From positions 2,542,001 through 2,606,000 of the forward strand of contig NZ_CP084472.1 of NCBI RefSeq assembly GCF_020405225.1: a stretch of 64,000 nucleotides of DNA, written 5' to 3'. Below, in pieces: positions 51,921 to 60,226 of the stretch (positions are counted from its first letter, which is position 1; each line of letters opens with the position of its first letter). The stretch comes from Natrinema sp. DC36. GTDB lineage: Archaea > Halobacteriota > Halobacteria > Halobacteriales > Natrialbaceae. A program made the translations under genes and the position numbers. The notes below the pieces were generated by a model. It did no database searches, was not told the DNA's origin, and worked only from the letters and a program-made list of their open reading frames with translations.

Positions 51921-52250
51921 ATGGACGTCGACATCATCTCCGAAACGGAGAACCCCATGTTGCATCGAACTGACGTGACTTTCGAACTCTCCCACGAGGA
52001 CGCGACGCCCGAGCGACTGCAGGTTCGGGACAGCCTCGCGGCGAAGTTGAACAAAGACGCCGGCGAGGTCGTCATCCGCAAACTCGACACCAAGTTCGGG
52101 ATGCGCAAGACCGTCGGTCAGGCGAAGGTCTACGAGACGGCCGACTACGCCCGCGACGTCGAGCAAGACCACATGCTCGAGCGCAACAAGATCGGCGCGG
52201 ACGACGCGGAAGCCGACGCCGACGCCGAAGCCGAACCGGAGGAAGCCTAA
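51921..52250 (+). CDS. rps24e: Ribosomal protein eS24
   Basis: 109 residues: MDVDIISETENPMLHRTDVT, TPERLQVRDSLAAKLNKDAG and DTKFGMRKTVGQAKVYETAD. Full-length with an acidic tail. Directly followed by eS31 without a gap. TATA-like CCTTTTAGG at 51876-51884 drives the pair. Confidence 0.96.
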   Translation: MDVDIISETENPMLHRTDVTFELSHEDATPERLQVRDSLAAKLNKDAGEVVIRKLDTKFGMRKTVGQAKVYETADYARDVEQDHMLERNKIGADDAEADADAEAEPEEA

Positions 52251-52385
52251 ATGGCGCACTACGACCTCTACGGCGACGACGGGAGCACCGAGGGCGAACT
52301 GTGCCCCCGTTGCGGTGACGTCTTCCTCGCCAACCACGGCGACCGGAAGCACTGCGGGAAGTGCAGCTACACCGAGTGGGAATAA
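52251..52385 (+). CDS. rps27ae: Ribosomal protein eS31
   Basis: 44 residues ([20 protein letters not shown]) with a four-Cys zinc site ([20 protein letters not shown], then C). ATG immediately after the eS24 stop, so the two are co-transcribed. It is short enough that automated ORF lists miss it. Confidence 0.95.
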   Translation: MAHYDLYGDDGSTEGELCPRCGDVFLANHGDRKHCGKCSYTEWE

Positions 52386-52457
52386 TCCCCGACCGATGGG
52401 CGACGTGCCGAATACGGATGTGGCACGTCGAACGCCGGTAACAGCCGCTTTTCAGCC

Positions 52458-54200
52458 GTGACTGACACCGTCCGTATCCTCGGGATCGAAGGCACCGCCT
52501 GGGCCGCCAGCGCAGCGGTCTTCGACGCCGAGACCGACGACGTATTCATCGAGACCGACGCCTATCAGCCCGAGAGCGGCGGCATTCACCCTCGAGAGGC
52601 GGCCGAACACATGCACGACGCGATTCCGCGCGTCGTCGAACGGGCCCTCGAGCACGCTCGCGAGACCCACGACGGGCACGCGACGGAGGCATCCGTCGAC
52701 GTCGACGAGCGCGGCTCGTCGGGCCAACAGGCGGCGCCTGTTGACGCCGTCGCCTTCTCCCGCGGCCCCGGCCTCGGCCCCTGTCTTCGCGTCGTCGGGA
52801 CGGCCGCTCGAGCGCTGAGTCAGGCGCTCGAGGTGCCACTGATCGGCGTGAACCACATGGTGGCCCACCTCGAGATCGGCCGGCACACTTCCGGCTTCGA
52901 CTCGCCGGTGTGTCTCAACGCGAGCGGCGCGAACGCACACCTGCTGGCCTACCGCAACGGCCGCTATCGCGTCCTCGGCGAGACGATGGACACCGGCGTC
53001 GGCAACGCGATCGACAAGTTCACCCGCCACGTCGGCTGGTCCCATCCGGGCGGGCCGAAAGTCGAGGCGGCCGCGAAGGACGGCGAATACGTCGATCTCC
53101 CCTACGTCGTCAAGGGAATGGACTTCTCCTTTTCGGGGATCATGAGCGCCGCCAAGCAGGCGTACGACGGCGTCTCCGCGAGCAGTGCGAGCGGAGGCTC
53201 GTCGGACGAGCGTCGCGAGTCCGGCGGTGGGGTGCCGGTCGAAGACGTCTGCTACTCCCTCCAGGAGAACGTCTTCGGCATGCTGACCGAAGTCTCGGAG
53301 CGCGCCCTGTCGCTGACCGGCAGCGACGAACTCGTCCTCGGCGGCGGCGTCGGCCAGAACGCCCGCTTCCGAGAGATGCTCACGGAGATGTGCGCCCAGC
53401 GGGGTGCCGAGTTCCACGCGCCCGAGCCCCGCTTCCTGCGAGACAACGCGGGAATGATCGCGGTCCTGGGCGCAAAGATGTACGAAGCGGGCGACACGCT
53501 CGCGCTCGAGGACTCGCGCGTCGACCCCGATTTCCGACCGGATCAGGTTTCTGTTACATGGAGATCCGACGAACCCGAACTCGCGGCCGGGCGCAGCGTG
53601 AGTGCGGCGGCCGATGAGCAGGTTCGCGGTGCCGAAGCGCTCGTCACCCTCGAGCCGGATGCGGGCCGCGTGACGAAACGCCGCGAGACCAAGACCTACC
53701 GCCACCCCGAACTCGACGAACGGCTCCGCCGCGAGCGGACGACCCTCGAGGCCCGACTGACCAGCCTGGCCCGCCGCGAGGGCGTCCCGACGCCCGTCCT
53801 CTCCGACGTCGATTCCCGCGAGGCGCGCCTCGAACTCGAGTACGTCGGCGACCGGGACCTCCGGGAGGGGCTGACCCCCGAGCGGGTCCGCGACGTCGGC
53901 CGCCACCTCGCGGGACTGCACCGAGCCGGATTCGTCCACGGCGACCCGACGACGCGAAATATCCGTCTCGCTCCCGAGCGGACCTACCTCATCGACTTCG
54001 GCCTCGGCTACCACACCGATCACGTCGAGGACTACGCGATGGATCTCCACGTCTTCGACCAGAGCCTCGTCGGCACCGCCGACGACCCCGAGCCGCTCCG
54101 CGAGGCGGTCCGGGACGGGTATCGCGAGGTCGGCGAGGAACGCGTGCTCGAGCGCCTCCGAGACGTCGAGGGGCGCGGTCGGTACCAGTCGGACGCCTAA
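52458..54200 (+). CDS. Bifunctional Kae1-Bud32 protein (t6A tRNA modification)
   Basis: 580 residues from GTG 52458. Kae1 (residues 1-330): LGIEGTAWAASAAVFDAET, GVNHMVAHLEIGRH with the metal-binding histidines, VLGGGVGQNARFREML. Bud32 kinase (380-580): LVTLEPDAGRVTKRRETKTYR, FVHGDPTTRNIRL (HGD-like catalytic loop) and LIDFGLGYHTD. Fusion of the KEOPS threonylcarbamoyl transferase and its kinase, as in many euryarchaea. Follows eS31 by 72 bp. A low-complexity SSASGGSSDERRESGGG loop is within Kae1. Confidence 0.95.
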   Translation: MTDTVRILGIEGTAWAASAAVFDAETDDVFIETDAYQPESGGIHPREAAEHMHDAIPRVVERALEHARETHDGHATEASVDVDERGSSGQQAAPVDAVAFSRGPGLGPCLRVVGTAARALSQALEVPLIGVNHMVAHLEIGRHTSGFDSPVCLNASGANAHLLAYRNGRYRVLGETMDTGVGNAIDKFTRHVGWSHPGGPKVEAAAKDGEYVDLPYVVKGMDFSFSGIMSAAKQAYDGVSASSASGGSSDERRESGGGVPVEDVCYSLQENVFGMLTEVSERALSLTGSDELVLGGGVGQNARFREMLTEMCAQRGAEFHAPEPRFLRDNAGMIAVLGAKMYEAGDTLALEDSRVDPDFRPDQVSVTWRSDEPELAAGRSVSAAADEQVRGAEALVTLEPDAGRVTKRRETKTYRHPELDERLRRERTTLEARLTSLARREGVPTPVLSDVDSREARLELEYVGDRDLREGLTPERVRDVGRHLAGLHRAGFVHGDPTTRNIRLAPERTYLIDFGLGYHTDHVEDYAMDLHVFDQSLVGTADDPEPLREAVRDGYREVGEERVLERLRDVEGRGRYQSDA

Positions 54201-54343
54201 CAGCGAGGATGCGTGAACGACGACGCGGACACGGAACGGCGCGTAACGACGGGAACGCGGAACGACCCGGGATCACAGCCGGCCGCTCGCACCGATCGTC
54301 GCAGCACACAATACTCTTAATAGGGGAGGACGTATCACCCGCC

Positions 54344-54628
54344 ATGGCAGAGAAGCCGACTTCCGGTGAGATTCTCGGGGTACCGTACAACTTTGAACGA
54401 CCGAGCATCGGCCGCATGCTCTCGTCGTACTGGCAGCCCGGCGAAGGGATGCTCGTGGAGAAACCCTTCGGCGTCGGCTACACCCTGAACCTCGCTAACT
54501 GGCGATCGTGGGTCGTCGTCCTCGTCGCCGGCGGCCTCCTGTGGCACCAGGAGCAAAGTTCGTCCGACGAGAGCGAGGATCGAGCGGACGAACCCGTCGA
54601 AGTCATCGTCGACGATACGGACGACTGA
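54344..54628 (+). CDS. DUF5808 family membrane protein
   Basis: 94 residues. EILGVPYNFERPSIGRMLSSYWQPGEGMLVEKPFGVGYTLN is the DUF5808 type segment, followed by one helix WRSWVVVLVAGGLLWHQEQ and an acidic tail. ATG 54344 is used (longer frame to 54209). Converges with the NuoCD gene. Function unknown; these modules occur alone or at membrane protein ends. Confidence 0.78.
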   Translation: MAEKPTSGEILGVPYNFERPSIGRMLSSYWQPGEGMLVEKPFGVGYTLNLANWRSWVVVLVAGGLLWHQEQSSSDESEDRADEPVEVIVDDTDD

Positions 54629-54668
54629 ACGGCGCTCGATTCGATTTCTCGCGGCATCGATACCTCGA

Positions 54669-56336
54669 TCAGCGATCGACTTCGCCCATGATGCAGTCGA
54701 GACTGCCGATCGCGGCGACGAGATCCGGAATGTACTCCCCCTCGGCGATTTCGGGGAGTACGGAGAGGTTCGAGAAACACGGGCTGCGGATCTTGAATCG
54801 GGCCGGCGTGTCGGAGCCGTCCGCGCGGATGTAGATTCCGAGTTCGCCCTTCGCCCCCTCGACAGCGCGGTAGGTCTCGGCCCCCGCGTCCGGTTTGAGC
54901 GTCCGCGGAACGTTGCTCTGGACCGTGCGCTCGTCGTCGGGCCAGTCTGCGAGCAGGTCGAGACACTGCGCGATGAGCTTCGCCGACTCCTCGACCTCGC
55001 GCATTCGGACGAGGACGCGGCTGTAGTTGTCGCCGTCGGGTTCCGTGATGACGTCCCACTCGAGGCGGTCGTAGTAGCCGTACGGATCGTCCCGGCGGAG
55101 ATCGTAATCGATCCCGGAGGCGCGGGCGACCGGGCCGGTGCAGCCGTACTGCGTGGCCACCTCGCGCTCGAGGACGCCGGTATCGATACAGCGGCGCTGA
55201 AAGATCTCGTTGGTGACCAGCAGGTCGTGGTACTCGTCGATCTTGGCAGGGAGCCCGTCGAGGAAGTCCCGCGTTTCCTCGATGAACTCCGCGCGGGGTT
55301 CGGGGAGGTCCCAAGCGACCCCACCAAGCCGGAGGTAGTTGTACATCATCCGCTGGCCGGTCAGGTCCTCCAAGCGGTCGAGGACGAGTTCGCGGTCGCG
55401 GATGGCGTACTGGAAGGTAGCGGTGAACTCGCCGAAGACGTCCAGCGCGTAGGTGCCAAGCGAGATGAAGTGGGAGGCCAGCCGCGAGAGCTCGGCCCCC
55501 ATCGTCCGAATGATCTGCGCGTACTCCGGGACCTCGAGGCCCGCAAGATCCTCCGCGGCGCGGGCGTAGGCCCACTCGTTGCACAGCCCCGACATCCAGT
55601 CCCAGCGGTCGGGGTAGGGCATGATCTGGTGGCGGTAGGTGCCGTTTTGGCACATCTGCTCCTCGCAACGGTGGATGTAGCCGATATCGGGATCGATGTC
55701 GACGACCGTCTCGCCGTCCAACACCGCTTTCACGTGCATGACGCCGTGGGTCGACGGGTGGTGCGGACCGATATTGAGGAACATCGTCTCCGACGCGGCG
55801 TCGTGCTCGTCGCCCGCGATCGGGTTCGCGTGCTCCGAGAGGGCGACGACCTGTGGCTGCTCCTGGTCGTATGCCAGCCCCAGCGGATGGCCTTGCCACG
55901 TTTCGGGCAGTAAAATCCGCCGCAGGTCGGGGTGGCCCTCGTACTCGATCCCGACGAGGTCGTAGGCCTCGCGCTCGTGCCAGTCGGCCGTCTCGAAGAC
56001 CGGCGCGGCGGACTCGCTGACCGGGTCGTCGATCGGCGTCGGGACGACGACGCTCACCTCTCGAGTCGGATCAGCGTAGCACTTCAGGTGGTAGATCGTC
56101 TCGAACCGGTCGGGGTACTGCTGGGCCGTCACGCAGGAGCAGTGGTCGAACCCAGCTTCGTCTCGCAGCGTCGTGAGGACGTCCCGAACCTCGTCCGGCC
56201 GGATCACGAACGCGGGCGCATTCTCGTGATCGTCGCGACCGAGAACCGCGTCGCCGAGCAGGCTCTCGAGGTCGATCTCCCCCGCCGAACCCTCCGTCCC
56301 GGTCGGCCGGGACTCGAGCGTCGAATCCGATGACAT
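54669..56336 (-). CDS. nuoCD: NADH-quinone oxidoreductase subunit CD (NuoCD fusion)
   Basis: 555 residues. NuoC (1-170): LTTLRDEAGFDHCSCVTAQQ, the LKCYADPTREVSVVVPTP strand and the EREAYDLVGIEYEGHPDLRRILL signature. NuoD (190-555): MFLNIGPHHPSTHGVMHVKA, CNEWAYARAAEDLAG, ELSRLASHFISLGTYALDVFG. It forms the quinone-binding part of complex I. In haloarchaea, nuo genes are usually in one operon; this gene stands alone, flanked by DUF5808 and an HTH gene. Either the rest is elsewhere or this is a second copy. Confidence 0.92.
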   Translation of the reverse strand: MSSDSTLESRPTGTEGSAGEIDLESLLGDAVLGRDDHENAPAFVIRPDEVRDVLTTLRDEAGFDHCSCVTAQQYPDRFETIYHLKCYADPTREVSVVVPTPIDDPVSESAAPVFETADWHEREAYDLVGIEYEGHPDLRRILLPETWQGHPLGLAYDQEQPQVVALSEHANPIAGDEHDAASETMFLNIGPHHPSTHGVMHVKAVLDGETVVDIDPDIGYIHRCEEQMCQNGTYRHQIMPYPDRWDWMSGLCNEWAYARAAEDLAGLEVPEYAQIIRTMGAELSRLASHFISLGTYALDVFGEFTATFQYAIRDRELVLDRLEDLTGQRMMYNYLRLGGVAWDLPEPRAEFIEETRDFLDGLPAKIDEYHDLLVTNEIFQRRCIDTGVLEREVATQYGCTGPVARASGIDYDLRRDDPYGYYDRLEWDVITEPDGDNYSRVLVRMREVEESAKLIAQCLDLLADWPDDERTVQSNVPRTLKPDAGAETYRAVEGAKGELGIYIRADGSDTPARFKIRSPCFSNLSVLPEIAEGEYIPDLVAAIGSLDCIMGEVDR

Positions 56337-56419
56337 ACTCGGCCATTCGGAGACGGAAGGCGAGTCGGTTCTGCGTCACGAGCTAGGCTATTTATATATG
56401 CAGCCCGGACCCTCCGGCC

Positions 56420-57070
56420 GTGAAGACCGTTCGGCTCACGCTGCGCTACGACGCCGAGACGATCCATCCGATGCACCGGTTCGTCGCCGACAGCGACGCG
56501 TTCGATTCCTATCGGATGATCCACGGCAACCTCGTCGGCGACGACGACAACACCTTCATCTTCTACGTCGTCGGCGATCCGGACGCCTACGCGGCAGCGA
56601 TGGAGCGGACCGAGGAGGTCGGCGAGTACGACCTCAACCGGACCGGCGACCGCTCGTTCACCGTCTACGTGCGCGACGTTCCGGAAGATGTCGACGAGCG
56701 ACTGCTCGAGAGTCTCACAAAGGGAAGCCTCGTCGTTCTCCCGCCGATCGAGTACCGATCCGACTGGACGATCCGCTTTTCCGTCGTCGGCGAGTCCGAG
56801 GACCTCCGGCGCGCCCTTGAGGAGATTCCCGAGGGAATCGAGGCGACCGTCGGTCGCGTCGGCGAGTACGACGGCAACGACGCCGCGGTCGGGGCGCTGA
56901 CCGACCGCCAGCGCGAGGCGCTGCGGGTCGCTCGCGAACTGGGCTACTTCGACGTCCCCCGCACCGCGAGCGTCGAAAACGTCGCCGCGGCGCTGGACTG
57001 CGCGCCCGGCACCGCGGCCGAGCACCTGCGGAAGGCCGAAGCGACCGTGATGAACGCGCTCGAACTGTAG
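56420..57070 (+). CDS. Bacterio-opsin activator-type HTH regulator (third)
   Basis: 216 residues from GTG 56420. The HTH is LTDRQREALRVARELGYFDVPRTASVENVAAALDCAPGTAAEHLRKAEATV. The N-terminal 140 residues form the family sensor domain. Divergent from NuoCD, with 83 bp between the starts, so it may control it. Regulation of complex I by such a protein is an inference only. Confidence 0.9.
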   Translation: MKTVRLTLRYDAETIHPMHRFVADSDAFDSYRMIHGNLVGDDDNTFIFYVVGDPDAYAAAMERTEEVGEYDLNRTGDRSFTVYVRDVPEDVDERLLESLTKGSLVVLPPIEYRSDWTIRFSVVGESEDLRRALEEIPEGIEATVGRVGEYDGNDAAVGALTDRQREALRVARELGYFDVPRTASVENVAAALDCAPGTAAEHLRKAEATVMNALEL

Positions 57071-57143
57071 ACTCGAGGGGGAGCCGACCGTCCCGCGCGG
57101 CGCAACCGACGACGCTTTGCCGTCGCCGCCACGTCGCTCGCAC

Positions 57144-57695
57144 ATGGCCATTCGATTCGTCACCGGGAACGAGGGGAAAGTCCGCGAGGCGCGAGAGTAC
57201 CTCGAGGGAGTCGAGCCAGTCGAACAGGTCGAGTACGACTACACCGAGATCCAGAGCGACTCGCTCGAGGAGATCGCGGCCCACGGCGCCCGCGAAGCCT
57301 TCGAGGAACTAGGGAGCGACGAACCGGTACTCGTGGACGACGCGGGACTCTTCGTCGATTCGCTGGGCGGGTTTCCGGGACCGTACTCGGCGTACGTCGA
57401 GGACACCGTCGGCGTCGAGCGACTCTGGCGACTCGCGAGCGAGGAGGAGAACCGCCGCGCGCAGTTCCGGACCGTACTGGCCTACGTCGACCGAAACGGA
57501 ACCGAGACGTTCGCGGGGTCGGTCGCCGGCACGCTCGTCGCCCCCCGCGGCGAGGGCGGGTTCGGCTACGATCCGATCTTCGAGTACAACGGCCAGACGA
57601 TGGCCGAGATGAGCACCGAGGAGAAGAACGCGATCTCGCATCGCGGTCGCGCGCTGGCGGCGTTCGCGGAGTGGGACGCCGGACGCGACGAGTGA
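57144..57695 (+). CDS. XTP/dITP diphosphatase (HAM1/RdgB family)
   Basis: 183 residues. IRFVTGNEGKVREAREYL, VDDAGLFVDSLGGFPGPYSA, EGGFGYDPIFEYNGQTMAEM and NAISHRGRAL are the family's substrate and metal motifs in order. It hydrolyses non-canonical purine NTPs to avoid mutation. ATG 57144 starts the family domain. Only 60 bp follow before the GTG of the next gene. Confidence 0.95.
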   Translation: MAIRFVTGNEGKVREAREYLEGVEPVEQVEYDYTEIQSDSLEEIAAHGAREAFEELGSDEPVLVDDAGLFVDSLGGFPGPYSAYVEDTVGVERLWRLASEEENRRAQFRTVLAYVDRNGTETFAGSVAGTLVAPRGEGGFGYDPIFEYNGQTMAEMSTEEKNAISHRGRALAAFAEWDAGRDE

Positions 57696-57755
57696 CCGTC
57701 GAACATCACCTTCGTCGTCAGTATACTGAAGGGAACCGATGCCGGGCGGAGCGAC
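57696..57755 (+). pseudogene. Remnant of the first USP domain (last ~20 residues)
   Basis: In the frame of the next USP gene, after the rdgB stop TGA, the codons read PSNITFVVSILKGTDAGRSD, directly joined to VPVLVVPAGDR of the USP. VSILKGTDAGRSDVPVLVVP looks like the C-terminal end of another USP domain. So a two-domain USP may have lost most of its first domain by deletion against rdgB. Confidence 0.45.
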
Positions 57756-58289
57756 GTGCCCGTCCTGGTCGTTCCGGCGGGGGATCGATCGGCCGAGGAC
57801 GCGTTCGACTACGACCGGGTTCTCGTGCCGACCGACGGGAGCGAAAATGCCGCCGCGGCCGCTCCCCACGGAGCCGCGGTGGCCCGACGGTACGGCGCGA
57901 CCGGCCACGTGTTGAGCGTCGTCGACCTGCAGGCGGCAGGCGGCGCGTTCAACGCCGGCGGCCTCGAGAAATCGTTCGTCGAACGGCTCGAGGCGCAGGG
58001 GATGGCGGCCGTCGACGAACTCGCGGACGAGATCGAGGAGAGAGACGCCGACCTCGAGCTCGAAACCGACGTCGTCCGAACGACATCGTTCGACGGCGTC
58101 GCCGCCGGGATTCGCGAATACGTCGCCGAGCACGACGTCGATATCGTCGTCATGGGGTCGCACGGCCGATCGAATCTCCGGCGGCAGCTACTGGGCAGCG
58201 TCACCGCGACCGTGCTCCGGACGGTCGACGTCCCGGTACTGGTCGTGACCCGGTCGGAATCCCCGGCTGCGGTCGAGAGAAACGAGTGA
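57756..58289 (+). CDS. Universal stress protein with a residual leader from a lost domain
   Basis: 177 residues from GTG 57756. A complete UspA domain begins at FDYDRVLVPTDGSENAAAAA and contains VVMGSHGRSNLRRQLLGSVTATVLRTVDVPVLVV. The first 15 residues (VPVLVVPAGDRSAED) look like the end of an upstream USP domain, so the start is not that of a normal single USP. Function as ATP-binding stress protein is likely kept. Confidence 0.85.
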   Translation: MPVLVVPAGDRSAEDAFDYDRVLVPTDGSENAAAAAPHGAAVARRYGATGHVLSVVDLQAAGGAFNAGGLEKSFVERLEAQGMAAVDELADEIEERDADLELETDVVRTTSFDGVAAGIREYVAEHDVDIVVMGSHGRSNLRRQLLGSVTATVLRTVDVPVLVVTRSESPAAVERNE

Positions 58290-58313
58290 GTGAAACCGTC
58301 GTCGGGGCCGCCT

Positions 58314-59468
58314 TCAATCGTCGTTCACTGCGTCCGCGTCCCCGGACCGCGATTCGTCGCCGTCGTTCGCCCCGTTGTCGGCTGCGGTCGCCTCGCCGTC
58401 ACCGTCGTTCGCCTCGCTGTCGACGCTGACGCCCTCCCAGTCGTGATCCGCGTGGTACCCCTCGCGGGCTTTCGCGCTGGGAGCGACGCGGATGAACTCC
58501 GCCTTCTCGCGGGCCGCCGGGATCGTGTGGCCGCCGCAGTAGGAGAGGCCCGACTGGATGCCGGCGCGGAACTCCGCGACGACGTCGGCGACCGGTCCCT
58601 TGTACGGCGTCAGCGCCTCGACGCCCTCGTCCGCGCGAACGTCGCTCTCCTTGTCGTCGCGCTTTTCGGCGGCGGTGGTGGTCGCCATTCCCCGCGAGCG
58701 CTTGTACCGCGTGCCGTCGACCTCGACCACCGCGCCCGGCGCTTCCTCGGTGCCGGCGAGGAGGCTCCCCGCCATGACGGTGTCGGCACCGGCCATCAAC
58801 GCCGTCACCGCGTCCCCGGAGGTTCGAACCCCGCCGTCCGCACAGATGGTTACGTCCAAGTCCGCCGCCGCCGTCGCGCAGTCGTCGACCGCGGTCAGTT
58901 GCGGGACGCCCGCACCGGCGACCTTCCGGGTAGTGCAGTGTGAACCCGGCCCGATACCGACCTTCACGCAGTCGGCACCGGCGGCCGCGAGGTCCTCGAC
59001 GCCCGCGGGCGTCGCGACGTTGCCGGCGACGAGATCGGTGTTCGGGAACGCCGCTCTGAGCCGCTCGACGGCCTCGAGCGTCCGCTCGAGGTGGCCGTGT
59101 GCGACGTCGATCACGAGCGCGTCGACGCCGGCCGCGACCAGGCCGTCGCTGCGGCCGACGTAGTCCTCGTTGATTCCGACGGCGGCGGCCACCCGTTCGT
59201 CAGCGGCCGTCACCCGCTCGACCTGTGCGGCCTGTTCGTCCGGCGAGAGAAATCGGTGGATGACGCCCACTCCGCCGGCCCGCGAGAGTTCGATCGCCAG
59301 TTCGGCCTCCGTGACGGTATCCATGGCGGCGGCGACCAGCGGCGTCTCGAGTTCGACGCTCGGCGTGAACGGCGTCGAGAGATCCACGTCGTTCCGACTG
59401 TCGACTGGCGAGCGCTTCGGGACGAGGAGCACGTCACCGTAGCTCAATCCGGTGCGAAGATCGTTCAT
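58314..59468 (-). CDS. IMP dehydrogenase/GMP reductase family protein without CBS domains
   Basis: 384 residues. TGLSYGDVLLVPKRSPVDSR, PLVAAAMDTVTEAELA, the catalytic loop VKVGIGPGSHCTTRKVAG with Cys, ICADGGVRTSGDAVTALMAG and MAGSLLAGTEEAPG are typical. The absence of CBS domains and the length of about 350 catalytic residues suggest a GMP reductase-like activity. A 45-residue acidic low-complexity tail is at the end. Converges with the USP. IMPDH activity cannot be ruled out. Confidence 0.85.
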   Translation of the reverse strand: MNDLRTGLSYGDVLLVPKRSPVDSRNDVDLSTPFTPSVELETPLVAAAMDTVTEAELAIELSRAGGVGVIHRFLSPDEQAAQVERVTAADERVAAAVGINEDYVGRSDGLVAAGVDALVIDVAHGHLERTLEAVERLRAAFPNTDLVAGNVATPAGVEDLAAAGADCVKVGIGPGSHCTTRKVAGAGVPQLTAVDDCATAAADLDVTICADGGVRTSGDAVTALMAGADTVMAGSLLAGTEEAPGAVVEVDGTRYKRSRGMATTTAAEKRDDKESDVRADEGVEALTPYKGPVADVVAEFRAGIQSGLSYCGGHTIPAAREKAEFIRVAPSAKAREGYHADHDWEGVSVDSEANDGDGEATAADNGANDGDESRSGDADAVNDD

Positions 59469-59576
59469 TGCCCCTCAGTACTGCGGGTTCCCGTCGGATA
59501 AGGCTCTCGGCGTTCGATCAGTTCGTGCGAACCCGCTCGCGGTGCTGTAGTCGCTTCGCGAGCCGGACCGCCGCGG

Positions 59577-60056
59577 CTACGCTCGGGGATCCCGATCCGG
59601 TCCCGGGTACTTGCCACCCTCGACGGCCACGTACAGGCTCTCGGGATCGAAGAGGCGGGCGAACGCGTCCGGCGGACGGACGCTGACGGACACCCGCGGC
59701 TGGAGCGTGAGCCCGGCTTTCGCCGATCGAAGGCGCTCGTCGTACGAGAGGAGGTGCGCCGCCTCGCCCCGATAGGCCGAGGCCAGCGCTGGGTGGTCTC
59801 CCTCGGGCTGGTCGACCGAGACGCGCTCGGCCTCGAGGCGCTCCCGGTGATCGGCGGCGAGGGTCGGATCGGCGAGTTTCGACACGAGCCGTTCGGTCTG
59901 TGCGAGCAGCGGATCGCTCGCGACCAGTTCGACCCAGGAGTGGCGGCGGACGTGGTCCAGCGCCTCGCGCGCGTCGCCGCCGATGAGGAGATCCGCCGCG
60001 AGCACATCGGCGTCCGCGACGACGCGCGCGGGGTTCGGCTCGTCCCGCTCAGGCAT
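59577..60056 (-). CDS. PIN-like domain protein with upstream small gene
   Basis: 159 residues. ARVVADADVLAADLLIGGDA (first Asp), a middle with EADRERLEAE-like acidic residues, HLLSYDERLRSAKAGLTLQP (Asp) and SVSVRPPDAFARLFDPESLY suggest a PIN-like nuclease fold. Its start codon lies inside the end of a 35-aa gene (60049-60156), the arrangement of toxin-antitoxin pairs or of coupled housekeeping pairs. Function unproven. Confidence 0.72.
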   Translation of the reverse strand: MPERDEPNPARVVADADVLAADLLIGGDAREALDHVRRHSWVELVASDPLLAQTERLVSKLADPTLAADHRERLEAERVSVDQPEGDHPALASAYRGEAAHLLSYDERLRSAKAGLTLQPRVSVSVRPPDAFARLFDPESLYVAVEGGKYPGPDRDPRA

Positions 60057-60156
60057 CGCTCTCCTCCCGGATCGCCTCGAGTTCAGTTCGTATCGCCTCG
60101 AGATCACCCTCGTACTCCGCCCCGCGGTCGAAGAGGTCTGCCCAGCTCGTAGCCAT
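60049..60156 (-). CDS. 35-aa coiled-coil-like gene overlapping the PIN gene
   Basis: ATG 60156 to TGA 60049: MATSWADLFDRGAEYEGDLE, then AIRTELEAIREESDA. The stop codon and the PIN start overlap within ATGCCTGA. The protein is a single amphipathic helix after a WADLFDRG start. Overlap and direction suggest that it is translated with the PIN gene, possibly an antitoxin or a partner. Missed by length cut-offs. Confidence 0.6.
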   Translation of the reverse strand: MATSWADLFDRGAEYEGDLEAIRTELEAIREESDA

Positions 60157-60226
60157 TGGCGGCGGTTGGCGCTACGGAATCAAAGGTCGTCCGGCTCACG
60201 TTCTCCGATTAGGGCCTTCGGACCGC

